64,000 nt of DNA from Actinosynnema sp. ALI-1.44 (GTDB lineage Bacteria; Actinomycetota; Actinomycetes; Mycobacteriales; Pseudonocardiaceae). Below the pieces are notes generated by a model. It was not told the DNA's origin and did no database searches. It saw only the letters and a program-made list of their open reading frames with translations. Location: NCBI RefSeq assembly GCF_001984155.1, contig NZ_MTQO01000054.1, positions 496,001 to 560,000 of the forward strand, given 5' to 3'. A program made the position numbers and the translations under genes. Positions 45,782 to 53,917 of the stretch are shown in pieces. Numbering within the stretch: the stretch's first letter is position 1; each line of letters opens with the position of its first letter.

Positions 45782-45949
45782 ATGGAGTGGACCCCGGAGG
45801 CCGTCAACGCCGAGATCGCGTACCGGCGGGGTGACATGGTCGCCAGGAAGCACCTGCGTGCGGCCCGCGAGGCGCAGCCGCCGCGCTGGTGGCGGCGGCT
45901 TCGAGTACACCGGTCCGAAGACGGAAATGGTGAACGCCGCGCGGCCTGA
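45782..45949 (+). CDS. Small charged protein upstream of the LuxR-LAL regulator
   Basis: 55 residues, MEWTPEAVNAEIAYRRGDMV, then a strongly basic, Trp-containing tail (PPRWWRRLRVHRSEDG). No family recognised. AGGTGAG just upstream could serve ATG 45782; longer in-frame starts at 45776 and 45713 exist. It ends 11 bases before the LuxR gene and may be coupled to it. It could also be non-coding leader sequence. Confidence 0.45.
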   Translation: MEWTPEAVNAEIAYRRGDMVARKHLRAAREAQPPRWWRRLRVHRSEDGNGERRAA

Positions 45950-45960
45950 GGTGTGTCACT

Positions 45961-48900
45961 ATGCCTGACGTGCCGAGGTTGGGATCAGGAATACCGTTGG
46001 TCGCGCGCAGCCGGGAGATGGACCGGCTGCGCGCGGCCTTCAGCCGTTCCTCTGGGGGTACGGCTGGCGCGGTGCTGATCGCCGGGGACGCCGGGATCGG
46101 CAAGACCCGGATGGTCGAGGAGATCAGCGCGGTCGCCGCCGAGCAAGGCGCGACCGTCCTGTCCGGGCGGTGTGTCGACGTCGGCGAGACGGGCCTGCCG
46201 TACCTGCCGTTCGCCGAAGCGCTTGCACAATTGCGTGCGACAGGCCGGGACGACGCGCTCGCCCGGCCGGGTCTGCGGATGCTGCTGCCCGACCTGGTCG
46301 CGCCCGGCGCGCAGGACATGGTGCCCGAGGCGCAGCGGTTCGTGCCGAACTTCGCGCCGACGCTGGGCAAGGTGCAGGGCATGCAGCCGCGCCAGGAGCA
46401 GGACATCGGGCAGTTGCGGCTGTTCGACGCCGTGCACGGGCTGCTGGGCGAACTGGCCGAGGACGGCACGGTCGTGCTCGTGATCGAGGACCTGCACTGG
46501 GCCGACAGCTCGACCCGCGGGCTGTTGTCGTTCCTGATGAGCAGGCTGCGCAACCAGCGGTTGCTCGTGATCTGTACGTATCGGACGGACGACCTGCACC
46601 GCAGGCACCCGCTGCGGCCGTTGCTGGCCGAGCTGGTCCGGCTGCCCGCGGTGGAACGGCTGGAGCTGCCGCCGTTCGACAAGGTCGCGGCGCGGGAGTT
46701 CGTCGACGCGCTGGCCGAGGGCGGCATCGAGGCCGACATGGTCCGCAAGGTCGCCGACCAGTCCGAGGGCAACGCCTTCTTCGCCGAGGAACTGCTCGCC
46801 GCGTTCGCCGACGACGAGTGCGGCCTGCCGTCGTCGCTCGCCGACGTCCTGCTCGCCAGGGTGGAGCGGCTCAACGAGCCCGTGCAGCAGGTGATCCGGC
46901 TGGCTTCGGTGGCCGGGCGGACGGTGAAGCACAGCTCACTGCGTGAAGTGGGCGACCTCGACGACATCCAGCTCGAACAAGCGCTGCGTGAAGCGGTGCA
47001 GCACCACATCTTCGTGACCGGTGGCGAGCAGGTGCACTACTCGTTCCGGCACGCGCTCATGCGTGAGGCCGTGTACAGCGACCTGCTGCCCGGCGAACGC
47101 GTCCGGCTGCACGCCGCATACGCCGGTTACCTCCGCGAGCGGCAGGACGAACGCGGGAACGCGGCCGCTTTCGCGTACCACAGCATGGAAAGCAACGCGT
47201 TGCCGAACGCGTTGGCGGCGTCGGTCCGTGCCGCGAAGGAAGCGTCCCAGCTGGGCGCGCCGGGGGAGGCGTTGCGGCACCTGGAGCAGGCGCTGCGGTT
47301 GTGGGATTCCGTCGACGAGGACCAGCGCCCGGCCGACTCCGACGAACTGACGTTGCTGCGTAGGGCTTCCTGGGCGGCAGGCACCTCGGGTCACCCGGAA
47401 CGGGCGATCGCCTACGCGCGGTCGGCCGTCAAGCTCTCCGACAAGCAGTGCGATCACGTGGTGCAGGCAGAAGTCCGCCGCAGGCTCGCGCAGACGTTGA
47501 TGGCGATCGACGGCAGCGAGGAGGAAGCCCGCACGACCATCGAGTCCGCGTGGGCGAAGGCGGCGGACCTGCCGCCGAGCCCGACGCGTGCCTGGGTGCT
47601 CTCGGTGTACGCGCGGATGCTGCGTGCCTCCGGCGAGATGGACATGGCACGGGAACGGGCCGAGATGGCGATCAAGGACGCCCGCGCGGTCGGCTCCACG
47701 GGCGCCGAGGCGGACGCGCTGACCACGCTCGCGATCGTGCACGAGGCCGCGGGCGACATCGAGGAAAGCCAGAACCTGTTGCTGGAGGCGAAAGAGCGGG
47801 CCAACGAGGCCGACGTGATCACGGTCGGCCTGCGTACCCGGTTCTACCACGGCCTCAACCGCTTCGAGCAGGGCCTGTTCGACGAAGCCGCCGCGGTGCT
47901 GGCGGACGGCATGGAGCTGGCTCGGGAGACCGGGTTGTCCTGGAGCGACTTCGGGGTGGAACTGCGGGTGCTGCAGATGCTCAACCAGTTCGCCAAGGGC
48001 GACTGGGACGCCGTCGACGAGCCGCACGAGCAGATCCGCGGCCGGGTGTCGAGCATGATCTCCGCACGGATCGCCGCGTGCTGCGTGCACATGACGGTCG
48101 GCCGTGGCCGGTTCGCCGACGCGGAACGGATGTTGACCAGCCTGCGGCCGGAGTGGCGGGAGCTGCAGATCGCGTGGCTGTGCGGCGAGGCCGGTGCCGA
48201 GCTGGCGATGTGGCGCGGCAAGCCGGAGCTGGCGATCCAGCGGCTCGACGAGGTGCTCGACTGGGCGACGAAGGTCGGCGGCTCGTGGCCGATGGTCGGG
48301 ATCAAACTCGGCGCGATGGGCACAGCGGCCGCGGCCGACGCGGTGGCGCGGGCCAGGGTCAAGGGCGAGCCGCTCGACGAGGTGCTCGCCAAGGGCAGGC
48401 AGTTCGCCGACCGCGCGATCAAGACCGCCGAACACGGCACACCCCGCAGCGGCAGCCTCGGCCCGGACGGCCGCTACTGGCATGCCCGCGCACTGGCCGA
48501 GCAGACCAGGCTCGACGGCGCCAGCGACCCGGACGCGTGGGCCGCGGCAGTCGAAGCAGCCGACTACGGGGCGGTGTACGACCAGGCGATGGCACGGTGG
48601 CGGTACGCCGAGGCGCTGCTGGGCGCGGACCGCCGCGACGAGGCGTCGACCCAGCTCAGGCTCGCCAACAAGACGGCCGTGAAGCTCGGCGCCAAGCCCT
48701 TGCAGGACGCGTTGGCGCAGCTGGCCCGCCGGGCTCGGCTGTCGTTGACCGAGGACGGCGCCGGGCCGAGGGGCACGGTCGACCTGTTCACGCCCCGTGA
48801 GCAGTCGGTGCTGCGGCTGGTGGCGCTGGGACAGACGAATCGGCAGGTCGGCGAGGAGTTGTACATCAGCGAGAAGACGGTGAGCGTGCACCTGTCCCGG

Positions 48901-48975
48901 ATCATGGCCAAGCTGGGCGCGAGCCGCAGAGCCGAGGCGGTGGCGCTCGCCTACGACCGGGGCCTGTTGGATTGA
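45961..48975 (+). CDS. Large ATP-binding LuxR regulator (LAL family)
   Basis: 1004 residues. The N-terminal STAND ATPase has LVARSREMDRLRAAF, Walker A GDAGIGKT (42-49) and Walker B VVLVIEDLHWAD (about 170-182). A long TPR-like helical middle (about 380-900) follows, and a C-terminal LuxR HTH, FTPREQSVLRLVALGQTNRQVGEELYISEKTVSVHLSRIMAKLG. LAL proteins activate transcription, often of secondary-metabolite or sugar genes, after ligand and ATP binding. Likely targets are the small transporter pair just downstream or genes elsewhere; this is inference. Confidence 0.93.
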   Translation: MPDVPRLGSGIPLVARSREMDRLRAAFSRSSGGTAGAVLIAGDAGIGKTRMVEEISAVAAEQGATVLSGRCVDVGETGLPYLPFAEALAQLRATGRDDALARPGLRMLLPDLVAPGAQDMVPEAQRFVPNFAPTLGKVQGMQPRQEQDIGQLRLFDAVHGLLGELAEDGTVVLVIEDLHWADSSTRGLLSFLMSRLRNQRLLVICTYRTDDLHRRHPLRPLLAELVRLPAVERLELPPFDKVAAREFVDALAEGGIEADMVRKVADQSEGNAFFAEELLAAFADDECGLPSSLADVLLARVERLNEPVQQVIRLASVAGRTVKHSSLREVGDLDDIQLEQALREAVQHHIFVTGGEQVHYSFRHALMREAVYSDLLPGERVRLHAAYAGYLRERQDERGNAAAFAYHSMESNALPNALAASVRAAKEASQLGAPGEALRHLEQALRLWDSVDEDQRPADSDELTLLRRASWAAGTSGHPERAIAYARSAVKLSDKQCDHVVQAEVRRRLAQTLMAIDGSEEEARTTIESAWAKAADLPPSPTRAWVLSVYARMLRASGEMDMARERAEMAIKDARAVGSTGAEADALTTLAIVHEAAGDIEESQNLLLEAKERANEADVITVGLRTRFYHGLNRFEQGLFDEAAAVLADGMELARETGLSWSDFGVELRVLQMLNQFAKGDWDAVDEPHEQIRGRVSSMISARIAACCVHMTVGRGRFADAERMLTSLRPEWRELQIAWLCGEAGAELAMWRGKPELAIQRLDEVLDWATKVGGSWPMVGIKLGAMGTAAAADAVARARVKGEPLDEVLAKGRQFADRAIKTAEHGTPRSGSLGPDGRYWHARALAEQTRLDGASDPDAWAAAVEAADYGAVYDQAMARWRYAEALLGADRRDEASTQLRLANKTAVKLGAKPLQDALAQLARRARLSLTEDGAGPRGTVDLFTPREQSVLRLVALGQTNRQVGEELYISEKTVSVHLSRIMAKLGASRRAEAVALAYDRGLLD

Positions 48976-49045
48976 CCGGGGAGTCAGACTCAAGTCTGAT
49001 CCACGACACGTCCGCAAGCCGATGTGCGGACAGCGCCCCACCACC

Positions 49046-49057
49046 TAGCGTTGAAGT
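49046..49057 (+). promoter_or_regulatory. Putative leaderless -10 element of the degenerate ABC gene
   Basis: TAGCGT (49046-49051) is six bases before ATG 49058, with no ribosome site. Confidence 0.35.
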
Positions 49058-49759
49058 ATGTCGGTAGCCGTCGGGGTCGCTGCGAGCGTGCGTGGCCTGG
49101 AACACGCGCAGGTGTTGCGCGGAGTGGATCTCGACGTGCCGGCCGGCCGGCTGACAGCGGTGGTCGGCGGACCGGGGGCGGGGAAGACGACGCTGCTCAA
49201 CTGCGTCGGCGGGCTGATGCGTCCCGACCGCGGATCCGTCCACCTGGGAGCAGATCGGATCTCGTGCCTCGGCGACGCGGCACTGACCAGACTGCGGCGC
49301 GACCGGATCGGGTTCGTGTTCGCGACCTGCAGCCTGTTCCCGACGCTGTCGGTCGGGCAGAACATCCTGATCGGCCCGGAACTGGCGGGCGCCCGGCCGG
49401 AGCGGCAGTGGTTCGACAAGGTGGTCGAACTGCTGGGCCTGGCTCCCCTGCTGCAAGTCCGCCCGGCGGTGCTCACCCCGGAGCAACGCCAGCGAGTGGC
49501 GTGCGCGAGGGCGTTCCTGAACAAGCCGGACGTGGTGCTGGCCGACGAGCCGACGAGCGAACTCGACCGAACCGAAGCAGCGGCGCTCCTGGGCTTCCTG
49601 CGGATGTGGGTCCGAAAGCTGGGCCAGTCGGTGCTGCTGGCCACCCGCGACCCGTTCGTGGCGGCCCACGCGGACCAGGTCTACGTCCTGTCAGGCGGGC
49701 GCATCGTCGACGAGGTGACCAGGCCGACGGTCGAATCAGTACGGGCGGCAATGCCATGA
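49058..49759 (+). CDS. Degenerate LolD/FtsE-type ABC ATP-binding protein
   Basis: 233 residues of the FtsE/LolD/MacB ATPase type. Walker A GGPGAGKTT and Walker B VVLADEPTSELD are intact. Other catalytic features are changed: the Q-loop glutamine is lost (GFVFATCSLFPTLS), the signature LSGGQ is LTPEQ, and the switch histidine is arginine (LLATRDPF). ATP binding is likely, but ordinary hydrolysis is doubtful. It overlaps a short FtsX-like permease gene (ATGA), so a two-component membrane complex is implied. The start is leaderless-looking. Confidence 0.8.
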   Translation: MSVAVGVAASVRGLEHAQVLRGVDLDVPAGRLTAVVGGPGAGKTTLLNCVGGLMRPDRGSVHLGADRISCLGDAALTRLRRDRIGFVFATCSLFPTLSVGQNILIGPELAGARPERQWFDKVVELLGLAPLLQVRPAVLTPEQRQRVACARAFLNKPDVVLADEPTSELDRTEAAALLGFLRMWVRKLGQSVLLATRDPFVAAHADQVYVLSGGRIVDEVTRPTVESVRAAMP

Positions 49760-50205
49760 GAGCGCACCCGGTCCATGCGGGCTACCGGATGACCGCGGCG
49801 GCGCTGGTGTGCTGTGCCCTGATGATCGGCGCCTTCATTCTGATGATCGTCGCTCACGCAGCGGCCTACTGGCTCCTGCCGATGTTCGCGGTAACGGAAT
49901 TCGTGGTGTACAAGGCGTTCGCGGTCACGGTCCGCAGAAGACGACGAGATGTGGCGTTGTTGCGCTGCTTCGGCGCGAGCCGCTCGCAGGTGTTCAACGG
50001 TGTCCTCACCGAGGCGGCGTGGGTGGGCATGGCCGGGGCTGCGGTCGGCCTGCTGAGCGTTTTCGTCTTCCTGGACAGGCTCACCTTCGATCTCGGGGTT
50101 TTCGCTGCTCTGGTCGGGGGCTCGGGGGCGGTTCTGGCTGCGCTTGTTCCTGCCGTTCGGGCTAGTCGGATTCCTCCGAGTGGGCCTCCTGTTGGCATGG
50201 TGTGA
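49756..50205 (+). CDS. Short FtsX-like permease
   Basis: 149 residues with two N-terminal hydrophobic stretches (AALVCCALMIGAFILMIVAHAAAYWLLPMFAV), then VRRRRRDVALLRCFGASRSQVFNGVLTEAAWVGMAGAAVGLLS, the hallmark of the FtsX/MacB C-terminal core, and a last helix pair ending in PAVRASRIPP. Normal FtsX-type permeases have about 280-850 residues with an extracellular domain, and this one is cut to the core. It is coupled to the degenerate ATPase upstream. It could be a minimal functional unit or a remnant. Confidence 0.75.
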   Translation: MRAHPVHAGYRMTAAALVCCALMIGAFILMIVAHAAAYWLLPMFAVTEFVVYKAFAVTVRRRRRDVALLRCFGASRSQVFNGVLTEAAWVGMAGAAVGLLSVFVFLDRLTFDLGVFAALVGGSGAVLAALVPAVRASRIPPSGPPVGMV

Positions 50206-50418
50206 CTCTGGGTCTCTTGTCGCTGTGCCAAGAGCTCACTGCGAAACCGATTGCCGCCGGACATCGTCGGTGCGCCCGTCGCTGTCCCATCGGGGTCGGA
50301 GGCGATGACCTCGGCGACCGGTGCGATGCCCCTCAACCGACTGGCCAGTGCGGCTTCGACCGCGCAGGTGTTCGGTCAGCCACTCGGTCGTCCGCTCATC
50401 CAGGTGCACCCGGCTGTC

Positions 50419-50460
50419 TTGACACCGCCTTCTTTTCGGAAGAGGGTGGGAGCGCTCTCA
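50419..50460 (+). promoter_or_regulatory. TTGACA element and CebR-like LacI operator
   Basis: A perfect -35 TTGACA lies at 50419-50424. TGGGAGCGCTCTCA (50447-50460) differs at one base from the CebR operator TGGGAGCGCTCCCA of Streptomyces and sits where a start site would be. The LacI-family gene at 50580 is the obvious binding candidate. The -10 is poor (GAGGGT at 50442). Confidence 0.55.
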
Positions 50461-50535
50461 CGATCGCGGGGCGTCATCCCGTGTTCGGGTGGGCAGGGGA
50501 GACAGTGACTCGGAGGTGACGCTCCGGGCAGCCGT

Positions 50536-50573
50536 GCGGGGGATGCCGGACGCGGCGGTCCGACATCCCCCGC
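50536..50573. terminator. Long hairpin after the LacI-family gene
   Basis: The outer stem GCGGGGGATG (50536-50545) pairs with CATCCCCCGC (50564-50573), and the inner stem CGGAC (50547-50551) with GTCCG (50558-50562). There is one mismatch between the two and a six-base loop. It lies just past the LacI stop on the minus strand and can also end plus-strand transcripts. Confidence 0.7.
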
Positions 50574-50579
50574 CGCGAG

Positions 50580-51608
50580 TCACGCCGACTCGCGGCGGGC
50601 CAGGTGCACGGGAAGCACTTCGCGCTTGCGGACCGAGCCGCCGTCGATCAGCACCGCCAGGTTGGCGATCATCTTCCGCACCTGGTCCTCGAGGTCCTGG
50701 CGGATCGTCGTCAGCGGGGGATCGGTGTGCGGGGCGACCATCGGATTGTCGTCGAAGCCGACGACCGCGACGTCGTCCGGCACGCGCTTACCCGCCTCCC
50801 GCAGCGCCTTCAGGCAGCCGACGGCCATCAGGTCGTTGGCTGCGAACACCCCGTCGAGCTTGGGCACCCGGTGCAGCAGCTTGTTCATCGCGAGGTACCC
50901 GCCTTCGCGGGTGTACTCGCCCGATTCGGTGAGGTGCGCCTGCTCGTCCGGGCCTGCGCTGACCGCTCGGGCCCAGCCTGCCAGCCGGTCCTGTGCGGAG
51001 AGCTCATCGCCGGGACCGGAGACGGACACGATTGTCCTGCGGCCGAGGCTGAGCAGGTGCTCGGTGGCCAGGTAGCCGCCACCCTCGTTGTCGTTGTCCA
51101 CTGTGTAGAGACCGCGCAGCGAACCCCACGGCCGCCCGCCGAACACGCACGGCAGGTGCAGCTTCCGGACCGTGGACGGCAGCGGGTCGTCGCGGTGAGG
51201 TGTGAACAGCAGCGCTCCGTCCACGTGCCCACCGCGCAGGAACCGCTCGGCACGGCCGTGCGAGCCTTCGCCGAGACCGAGCATCAGCACCAGTTGGGTG
51301 TCGATCCTCGACAGTTCGCTCGCGGCCGCGCGGACCAGCGCGCCGAAGTGCGGGTCGTCGAAGACCTTCGCCTGCGGCTCGGACACCAGCATCGCGATCG
51401 CGCCGGTCCGCCTCGTCACGAGCGTCCTGGCTGCCTGGTTGGGCTGGTACCCGAGTTTCAACGCGGCGGCCGTGACCGCTTCGTGCGCCTCCGGACTCAC
51501 CCGGGGCGACGAGTTGAGCACGCGTGACGCCGTCGCTCGGGACACACCCGCGACCGCGGCCACGTCCTCGAGAGTGGGTCGTGCTCCGGAGAGCGGTCGA
51601 CTGGCCAC
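50580..51608 (-). CDS. LacI-family transcriptional regulator, CebR-like
   Basis: 342 residues from GTG 51608, which has GGGAGGA six bases upstream. The HTH and hinge read RPTLEDVAAVAGVSRATASRVLNSSPRVSPEAHEAVTAAALKLGYQPNQAARTL. The sugar-binding domain includes GALLFTPHRDD, HLPCVFGGRPWG, DNDNEGGGYLATEHLL, AANDLMAVGCLKAL and VAVVGFDDNPMVAPHTDPPLTTI. This is the layout of cellobiose/oligosaccharide repressors such as CebR. A CebR-like operator lies 120 bases beyond its 3' end. No sugar operon is present, so its effector and targets are unknown. Confidence 0.92.
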   Translation of the reverse strand: MASRPLSGARPTLEDVAAVAGVSRATASRVLNSSPRVSPEAHEAVTAAALKLGYQPNQAARTLVTRRTGAIAMLVSEPQAKVFDDPHFGALVRAAASELSRIDTQLVLMLGLGEGSHGRAERFLRGGHVDGALLFTPHRDDPLPSTVRKLHLPCVFGGRPWGSLRGLYTVDNDNEGGGYLATEHLLSLGRRTIVSVSGPGDELSAQDRLAGWARAVSAGPDEQAHLTESGEYTREGGYLAMNKLLHRVPKLDGVFAANDLMAVGCLKALREAGKRVPDDVAVVGFDDNPMVAPHTDPPLTTIRQDLEDQVRKMIANLAVLIDGGSVRKREVLPVHLARRESA

Positions 51609-51678
51609 CTGCGTTCCTCCCAACTCCGCACAATCAAACCAGCCTAGCCTGATCAGTCGCGGAGGCTGCGGAGGAAGG

Positions 51679-52731
51679 TCAACGCGTCCGGGTCACCTCG
51701 GAAGCGCTCTCACCCACCCGGAGGCCGATCCGGAGCATTCCCTGCTCGGTGCGCACCGACAACGGGATCCCGGCCCTTGCCGCCGTCCGCTCGAACCCGG
51801 ATTCGCCGGGCAGGCACCACGCGACCAGCTCACGGTGCCCCTCGGCTCGCGCGGCGACGGCCATCCTGCACACCAACGCCGTGCCGATTCCCTTGTGCTG
51901 CCACGAATCCTCGATCAACAACGACACCTCGGCCTCCTCCGGCCGCGCCGTGCGGATCAACTGCCCGATCCCGACCACCTCACGCCCGCAGACGGCGAGG
52001 ACGGTGCTGCCGCGTGGCGGAGCCAGCAGCCGGTGCAGCAACCGCCGCGGCAGCGTGCGCACCCCTGAGTGGTACCTGGCGAACAAGGTCCGTGCTGAGC
52101 ACCGTGCGTGCAGCTGCGACACCGCGTCCAGGTCGGTGACCTCCCCTCGACGCAGCACCACACCCGCTCCGTCCGGCGTGACGACGGCCGTCGGAGGGTC
52201 GGCGTCCACCGTGACCTGCCGGAACATCGCGGTGAACACGGCCACGCGAGCCAGTTCGACGTCGGTGAACGGCGCCCAGCCACGGCGAGCCGCCACGGTC
52301 GTGCCGTCGCCGATGGCGAAGATCGCGCGGTGCCCGCCGTCCAGCAATCGGCCTGGTTCGCCCGATTCGAAGGTCACCGAGTCGGCGGCGAGCAGTACGC
52401 GCACGGCCTCGGGCGCGGCGCACGGGTCGTCGAACGCCATCGCCGCCGCGCGCAGTGCCGCTGTCGGCGGATCGACCAGGTCACGCACGTCGGCGTGGGT
52501 GATCCCGAGGCACCTGCCGCCTTCCGCCCTGATCTCCCTGACCAGCTCGGCGGGCGGCACGTCCGGTGCGGCCTTCACGACAAGCTCGTCCACCACGCCG
52601 CCCGGCACGGGCAGGATCGACAACGCCAGTACGTTGCAGTCGCGGGCGGCCAGCCGGGTGGTGATCCGCGCGAGCACACCCGGAGAGTCGTCCAGCTCGA
52701 CGCGCAGCCGCCACGTGTGTGTATCGGTCAT
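51679..52731 (-). CDS. ACT domain-GNAT acetyltransferase fusion
   Basis: 350 residues. An N-terminal ACT domain (about 1-80: WRLRVELDDSPGVLARITTRLAARDCNVLALSI) is followed by a linker. A GNAT domain (about 190-325) has VVLRRGEVTDLDAVSQLHARCS, AEVSLLIEDSWQHKGIGTALVCRMAVAARAEG and the terminal FERTAARAGIPL. ACT-GNAT fusions of actinomycetes (AAPatA type) acetylate protein lysines and are switched on by amino acids such as asparagine or cysteine. That role is inferred. It lies alone, 70 bases upstream of the LacI gene on the same strand. Confidence 0.85.
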   Translation of the reverse strand: MTDTHTWRLRVELDDSPGVLARITTRLAARDCNVLALSILPVPGGVVDELVVKAAPDVPPAELVREIRAEGGRCLGITHADVRDLVDPPTAALRAAAMAFDDPCAAPEAVRVLLAADSVTFESGEPGRLLDGGHRAIFAIGDGTTVAARRGWAPFTDVELARVAVFTAMFRQVTVDADPPTAVVTPDGAGVVLRRGEVTDLDAVSQLHARCSARTLFARYHSGVRTLPRRLLHRLLAPPRGSTVLAVCGREVVGIGQLIRTARPEEAEVSLLIEDSWQHKGIGTALVCRMAVAARAEGHRELVAWCLPGESGFERTAARAGIPLSVRTEQGMLRIGLRVGESASEVTRTR

Positions 52732-52880
52732 GCGTCCAGGCTCGCTGCCAGGTGTTGCACAGGCGTTTCGGCCGTGTAATCGCTGTCCGCCCGATGTGCT
52801 GCCCTTTCGGGCCGCCGCAACCGGGTGCTCAGGTCATAACGTGATGCCGCCTCGTCTTTTTCCGCGCGCAAGGGGTGCTC

Positions 52881-53357
52881 ATGGCCCGGTACACGCTGCC
52901 CGATACACCGATCGCGGCGGCGACGGCTGACATCGGCCACGTGGCGGTGGATCTGGCGTTGACGTTGAGCGGGAACGTCGTGGTGACGTCCACCGACCAG
53001 GCCGCCGCCGAGCCCGAGGTGCTCGACCGGATCAGCGAAGGCATGTTCATCAGCGGTCTCGGCACCGACGCGCCGAGCATCACCTGCCCGGCGAGTCACC
53101 GTTTCGTACAGCGGGGCACCACGTACGCCGAACCCGCGACGATGATCTTCCACGGGGACGGCATGATCGACTTCGCCCACGACGGTGCGACCGCCACAGG
53201 CACCTTCGCCTACCGGCTTGCCGTCACGGTCACCCCGCACAACGGCGAGCCCGCTCACGTGAGCAGTTCCGAGCAGTGGTTCACGTACAACGGCGGAACG
53301 CTCGCGTCGATCGGCGCGATCGTGCTGATCGGCGAACGCCTCGGAGCCCTTGACTAG
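52881..53357 (+). CDS. Uncharacterised 158-residue protein
   Basis: 158 residues; no family recognised. It is predicted beta-rich: ATADIGHVAVDLALTLSGNVVVTST near the start and GTFAYRLAVTVTPHNGEPAHVSSSEQWFTYNGGTL near the end, without signal peptide or membrane segment. AAGGGG five bases before ATG 52881 supports that start, and the codon use is normal for the window. It converges with the Pvc16-like gene, with only one base between the stop codons. Confidence 0.6.
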   Translation: MARYTLPDTPIAAATADIGHVAVDLALTLSGNVVVTSTDQAAAEPEVLDRISEGMFISGLGTDAPSITCPASHRFVQRGTTYAEPATMIFHGDGMIDFAHDGATATGTFAYRLAVTVTPHNGEPAHVSSSEQWFTYNGGTLASIGAIVLIGERLGALD

Positions 53358-53358
53358 G

Positions 53359-53853
53359 CTAAGGCGTCTCCCAGACCCGGCGCGGGTTCCTGCGGGAGTT
53401 GGTCGCGGCCTCCGGCAGCACCGGCACGCTGACGTTCATCACGAACGCGGCCCGTGCGGGCATCCCGAGGCTGGTCCACAGCGAGCCCGGCCCGGTGTTG
53501 GCGATCTTGAGGTAGACGGGCTGGTCGGTCACGGCAAGCGCCGCGGGCATGCAGTCGTCGGGCAGCGTGCCGGAGAACATCGCGGTGCGCAGCGCCCGGT
53601 CGAGCAGCCGGTGTTCCTCGTGGATCTTCTCCGCCCGTGCCGTGACCAGGTAGGACAGTTCACACCGGCGCACCGGCTCGCCCTGCGGCGGCGCACCGGT
53701 GTCGTCCTGCAGCCCGAACAGGAACAGGTCGATGGTGTTCGACGGCCGCTCGGTCTGCCACGTCGGCTTCGGCGGATCGAGCCGCACGACGGTGCCCTCC
53801 GGCATCTGTCTGCCGAACAGGCGGCACAGCGCGTCGTCCACTTCGGTGATCAC
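53359..53853 (-). CDS. Pvc16 N-terminal domain (DUF4255) protein, orphan
   Basis: 164 residues from GTG 53853: VITEVDDALCRLFGRQMPEGTVVRLDPPKPTWQTERPSNTIDLFLFGLQDDTG, then RRCELSYLVTARAEKIHEEHRLLDRALRTAMFSG and LPVYLK-like strands. This matches the N-terminal domain of Pvc16, a cap-associated part of phage-tail-like extracellular contractile injection systems. No sheath, tube, baseplate or AAA gene is in this window, so it stands alone. Its start lacks a clear ribosome site, and longer in-frame starts exist. Confidence 0.7.
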   Translation of the reverse strand: MITEVDDALCRLFGRQMPEGTVVRLDPPKPTWQTERPSNTIDLFLFGLQDDTGAPPQGEPVRRCELSYLVTARAEKIHEEHRLLDRALRTAMFSGTLPDDCMPAALAVTDQPVYLKIANTGPGSLWTSLGMPARAAFVMNVSVPVLPEAATNSRRNPRRVWETP

Positions 53854-53875
53854 GGCTTCGCTCGTCCATTTCCGA

Positions 53876-53899
53876 AAAGCCCCGCCGAGGCGGGGCTTT
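53876..53899 (-). terminator. Rho-independent terminator of the LuxR-type gene
   Basis: AAAGCCCCGC (53876-53885) and GCGGGGCTTT (53890-53899) make a perfect 10-base stem with a CGAG loop, followed on the minus strand by TTTT. It lies 19 bases past the stop of the gene at 53918. Confidence 0.85.
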
Positions 53900-53917
53900 C
53901 CACACACCGTCGATGAA

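Larger units (their letters stand above)
50206..50579. other. 374-base region with decayed coding traces, a promoter, an operator and a terminator
   Basis: On the minus strand, from GTG 50409 to about 50233, one frame reads HLDERTTEWLTEHLRG and another downstream frame reads VAEVIASDPDGTATG. Both look like pieces of a former protein, possibly out of frame with each other; the family is not identifiable. The region also contains a consensus -35, a LacI-type operator and a strong hairpin, listed separately. No intact gene is seen. Confidence 0.4.

Noticed and set aside
50489-50932. Plus-strand frame overlapping the LacI gene's 3' half
   Set aside because: Antisense to a clear LacI gene and crosses its terminator hairpin.
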